Shown here: one piece after another, positions 5,638 to 7,246 of the stretch
Layout: every line of letters begins with the position of its first letter
Position numbering within the stretch: the stretch's first letter is position 1
DNA from: Gammaproteobacteria bacterium
GTDB taxonomy: Bacteria > Pseudomonadota > Gammaproteobacteria > SZUA-21
NCBI GenBank assembly: GCA_027021095.1
Contig: JALUUZ010000502.1
Coordinates: 1-7,246, forward strand
Length of the DNA: 7,246 bases
Direction of reading: 5' to 3'
The notes under the pieces: model-generated
Seen by the model: only the letters and a program-made list of their open reading frames with translations
The model's database searches: none
Told to the model about the DNA's origin: nothing
Position numbers and translations under genes: made by a program

Positions 5638-6546
5638 ATGATACCGGATTACCAAACACTTATGCGACCAGTGCTGGATGCCTCGAAAGATGGAGAAGTG
5701 CGTATTAGTGATGTGGTCAATCAACTGGCAGACAAGTTTCAACTAACAGAAGAAGAACGGGAAGAATTACTCCCAAGCGGAAAACAAACGACTTTCTCCA
5801 ATCGTGTTCATTGGGCAAAAGCTTATCTCATTAAAGCTGGCCTTGTTGAAGCTACCAGGCGTGGGTATTTTGTTATTACCCAGCGCGGACAAAAAGCGCT
5901 GAATGACAATGCTGAAATCAATAACCAATACTTAAGGCAATTCGATGAGTTCAGAGCCTTTCAGGGGCAGACGCGTAATAACACCAAGACAGAGTCCGAA
6001 GAAATAACAGAAACTATTGAAAGTAATGCAACACCCGATGAAGTGTTAAGAGCGGCATACGAGAATATTCATGCAACACTTTCAACAGAACTTCTTGATC
6101 GAGTCCGCGGAGTTTCACCAGGATTTTTTGAACGTTTGATTGTCGATCTATTACTTGCCATGGGGTATGGTGGAACGGCAGAAGATGCGGGTCGCGCGCT
6201 TGGCAAAACCGGCGACAACGGTGTTGACGGGGTTGTAGATCAGGACCCTCTTGGTGTTGATCAAATCTATATCCAAGCTAAGCGCTATGCGGCTGGAAAT
6301 ACAGTTGGAGCAGGAGATATTCGTGATTTTTTTGGTGCGCTTAATCTCAAAAAAGCTCAAAAAGGTATTTTTATTACTACATCTTCTTTTAGTCCTTCAG
6401 CCGTTCAGACTGCAAAAAACCTTGGCAGTAGAATTGTCTTGATAGATGGAGCCCATCTTGCAAAGCTGATGATTCGTTACAACATTGGCTGTCGTGATGA
6501 GCAAGTTCTATCTCTTAAAAAAATAGATGAGGATTTTTTTAATTAA
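5638..6546 (+). CDS. mrr: Mrr-type type IV restriction endonuclease
   Basis: A 302-residue protein, nearly the length of E. coli Mrr. Residues about 5-90 are the N-terminal winged-helix domain (MRPVLDASKDGEVRISDVV, then VHWAKAYLIKAGLVEATRRGYFVITQRG). A polar linker (91-135) leads to the catalytic Mrr_cat domain of PD-(D/E)xK type: FFERLIVDLL (163-172) with E165, GKTGDNGVDGVV (189-200) with D197, and QIYIQAKRY (209-217) with the Q-x-K pair Q213/K215. The closing strands carry GIFITTSSFS and IVLIDGAHLAKLM. All catalytic positions are present, so it should be active. E. coli Mrr cuts foreign DNA with modified bases, attacks some methylated hosts and responds to high pressure. No methyltransferase gene is adjacent, consistent with type IV. 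The start is backed by AAGGA 8 nt before the ATG. The gene is AT-rich compared with the left half, suggesting transfer. Confidence 0.95.
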   Translation: MIPDYQTLMRPVLDASKDGEVRISDVVNQLADKFQLTEEEREELLPSGKQTTFSNRVHWAKAYLIKAGLVEATRRGYFVITQRGQKALNDNAEINNQYLRQFDEFRAFQGQTRNNTKTESEEITETIESNATPDEVLRAAYENIHATLSTELLDRVRGVSPGFFERLIVDLLLAMGYGGTAEDAGRALGKTGDNGVDGVVDQDPLGVDQIYIQAKRYAAGNTVGAGDIRDFFGALNLKKAQKGIFITTSSFSPSAVQTAKNLGSRIVLIDGAHLAKLMIRYNIGCRDEQVLSLKKIDEDFFN

Positions 6547-6620
6547 GTATATTTTAGGATTGGGGCTGTTTTTCTCTGCGTATATTGAAATGCAAATATG
6601 TCGAGATATTTGTAGTGTAA

Positions 6621-6794
6621 CGAAGCATTTTACTATTAAATAGTCCAAGTCAAGAATTCGAGCTTTCTTTCATCCAAGAATATTGTAATCGCAATTCAGC
6701 ATATTTCAGATATTACTATTTTGGCGGTGATGCCAGACCTTTAGTGCTTACAGATAATAAAAATGTGGTGGTGGGTACACTGCGCCCTGGTTAA
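6621..6794 (+). pseudogene. Possible coding remnant downstream of mrr
   Basis: A 57-codon frame between the stops at 6618 and 6792 has no ATG, GTG or TTG near its front, yet reads like protein in its second half (SFIQEYCNRNSAYFRYYYF, then GGDARPLVLTDNKNVVVGTL). I do not recognise it. Its stop overlaps that of the minus-strand transposase fragment. It may be the tail of a deleted gene or chance in AT-rich DNA; otherwise the 6547-6790 stretch shows nothing. Confidence 0.2.
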
Positions 6795-7006
6795 TTTTTC
6801 TTCAGCCGCTTTAAGGCTTCCTCGATGGCGCTTGGGTCCACTGTGGGCTGTTCCGCTTCAGCCGCGTCCTGCTCATCCAGCTGTTCTAGATAGTCTTCGA
6901 TGCGTTGGTCAATACGCTTTATTTTCTCCTTGAGCTTGCGTTCGTTGCGATTTCTCTCTTTGTTGTCGGTCGTCATGAATTCGCTCCCGTCAATGACCAC
7001 ATGCAT
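6791..7006 (-). pseudogene. Transposase fragment (IS1182-like / DUF772-type)
   Basis: The 71-residue frame matches, by memory of the family, the middle of IS1182-type transposases: VVIDGSEFMTTDNKERN corresponds to the usual AIDGSKFKAVN-RD-N block containing the first catalytic Asp. It is followed by the charged helix KLKEKIKRIDQRIEDYLEQLDEQDAAE and a second helix, AIEEALKRLKKN. A full transposase is about 400-500 residues, so the N-terminal region and the rest of the catalytic core are missing. The ATG at 7006 is probably incidental. Upstream, another frame (about 7010-7115) reads VNADELQRFYLVLLVLR, which could be the preceding helix of the same protein, displaced by a frameshift and small deletion. 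No terminal repeats are visible. Not expected to be functional. Confidence 0.65.
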
Positions 7007-7208
7007 CGTAAAACTAACAAGACTAAATAAAACCTTTGAAGCTCGTCTGCGTTAACACCAACGTGATTAATGTAAGTATTGGCGAAAAACCGCTTGTATT
7101 GTTGAAATAGTTTATCGCTGTTTTATTGGAAAAACAATGCAAACAAGGAGTTCAGGAAACAGGCAAGCTTGACGGTTTTTTTGTAGCCGATTGGTTTTTA
7201 GCGACTTT

Positions 7209-7246
7209 GTGCCTGTAGCTTAATTGTAAGAGCACCACCGTGCGAA
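7209..7246 (+). tRNA. 5' half of a tRNA or tRNA-like gene, cut by the window edge
   Basis: GTGCCTG would be the 5' acceptor strand, then T8-A9. The D-stem is GCTT (7218-7221) paired with GAGC (7230-7233) across an 8-nt loop, then A26, CCACC as the 5' anticodon stem, and GTGCGAA as a 7-nt loop. If canonical, the anticodon would be GCG (Arg, codon CGC). Two oddities: the D-loop has G18-T19 instead of the near-invariant GG, and position 32 is G rather than a pyrimidine. The acceptor and T arms lie outside the window and cannot be tested. Alternatives are a tRNA pseudogene or a tRNA-mimic RNA such as the tRNA-like module of bacterial Y RNAs. A TTGACG at 7169-7174 could be its -35, with no good -10. 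Confidence 0.5.

Overview
The window looks like chromosomal or accessory DNA of a proteobacterium, most likely a gammaproteobacterium. This is inferred from protein style, the Shine-Dalgarno usage and an E. coli-type Mrr; no rRNA or complete tRNA is present to fix the taxon. The left part (to about 4.5 kb) is GC-rich and holds unrelated single genes. The right part (about 4.5 to 7.2 kb) is visibly AT-richer and holds accessory genes.

Layout. 1-780 (minus): 5' part of a pentapeptide-repeat protein that runs off the left edge. 992-1131: a solo half-copy of a repeat element. 1135-1716 (minus): a DJ-1/PfpI protein closely resembling plant DJ-1D glyoxalases. 1833-1896: a short palindromic copy of the same repeat family, whose end supplies the stop codon of the next gene. 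1894-2529 (minus): a five-helix membrane protein of unknown function, with a good promoter and a G9 tract just before its start. 2834-3196 (minus): a small exported four-cysteine protein. 3282-4025 (plus): a calcineurin-like metallophosphoesterase, divergent from the exported protein. 4038-4482: a MITE-like element of about 445 bp with terminal and long internal inverted repeats. 4774-5381 (plus): a ParD/ParE-type toxin-antitoxin operon with operator-like repeats. 5638-6546 (plus): an Mrr-type type IV restriction endonuclease. 6791-7006 (minus): a decayed transposase fragment. 7209-7246 (plus): the 5' half of a tRNA-like gene cut by the right edge.

How it fits together. The left genes do not form an obvious pathway. 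The right part reads as a small defence and stability patch: toxin-antitoxin, solitary methyl-dependent endonuclease, transposase remnant and tRNA-like sequence, bordered on the left by the MITE. The most distinctive feature is a repeat family seen at three loci in three forms (full-length, half, and minimal palindrome), which looks like one element caught at different stages of deletion or miniaturisation. I do not see a clearly new multi-gene system. The best leads are the repeat family, the odd tRNA-like sequence at the edge, and the uncharacterised N-terminal region of the pentapeptide protein.
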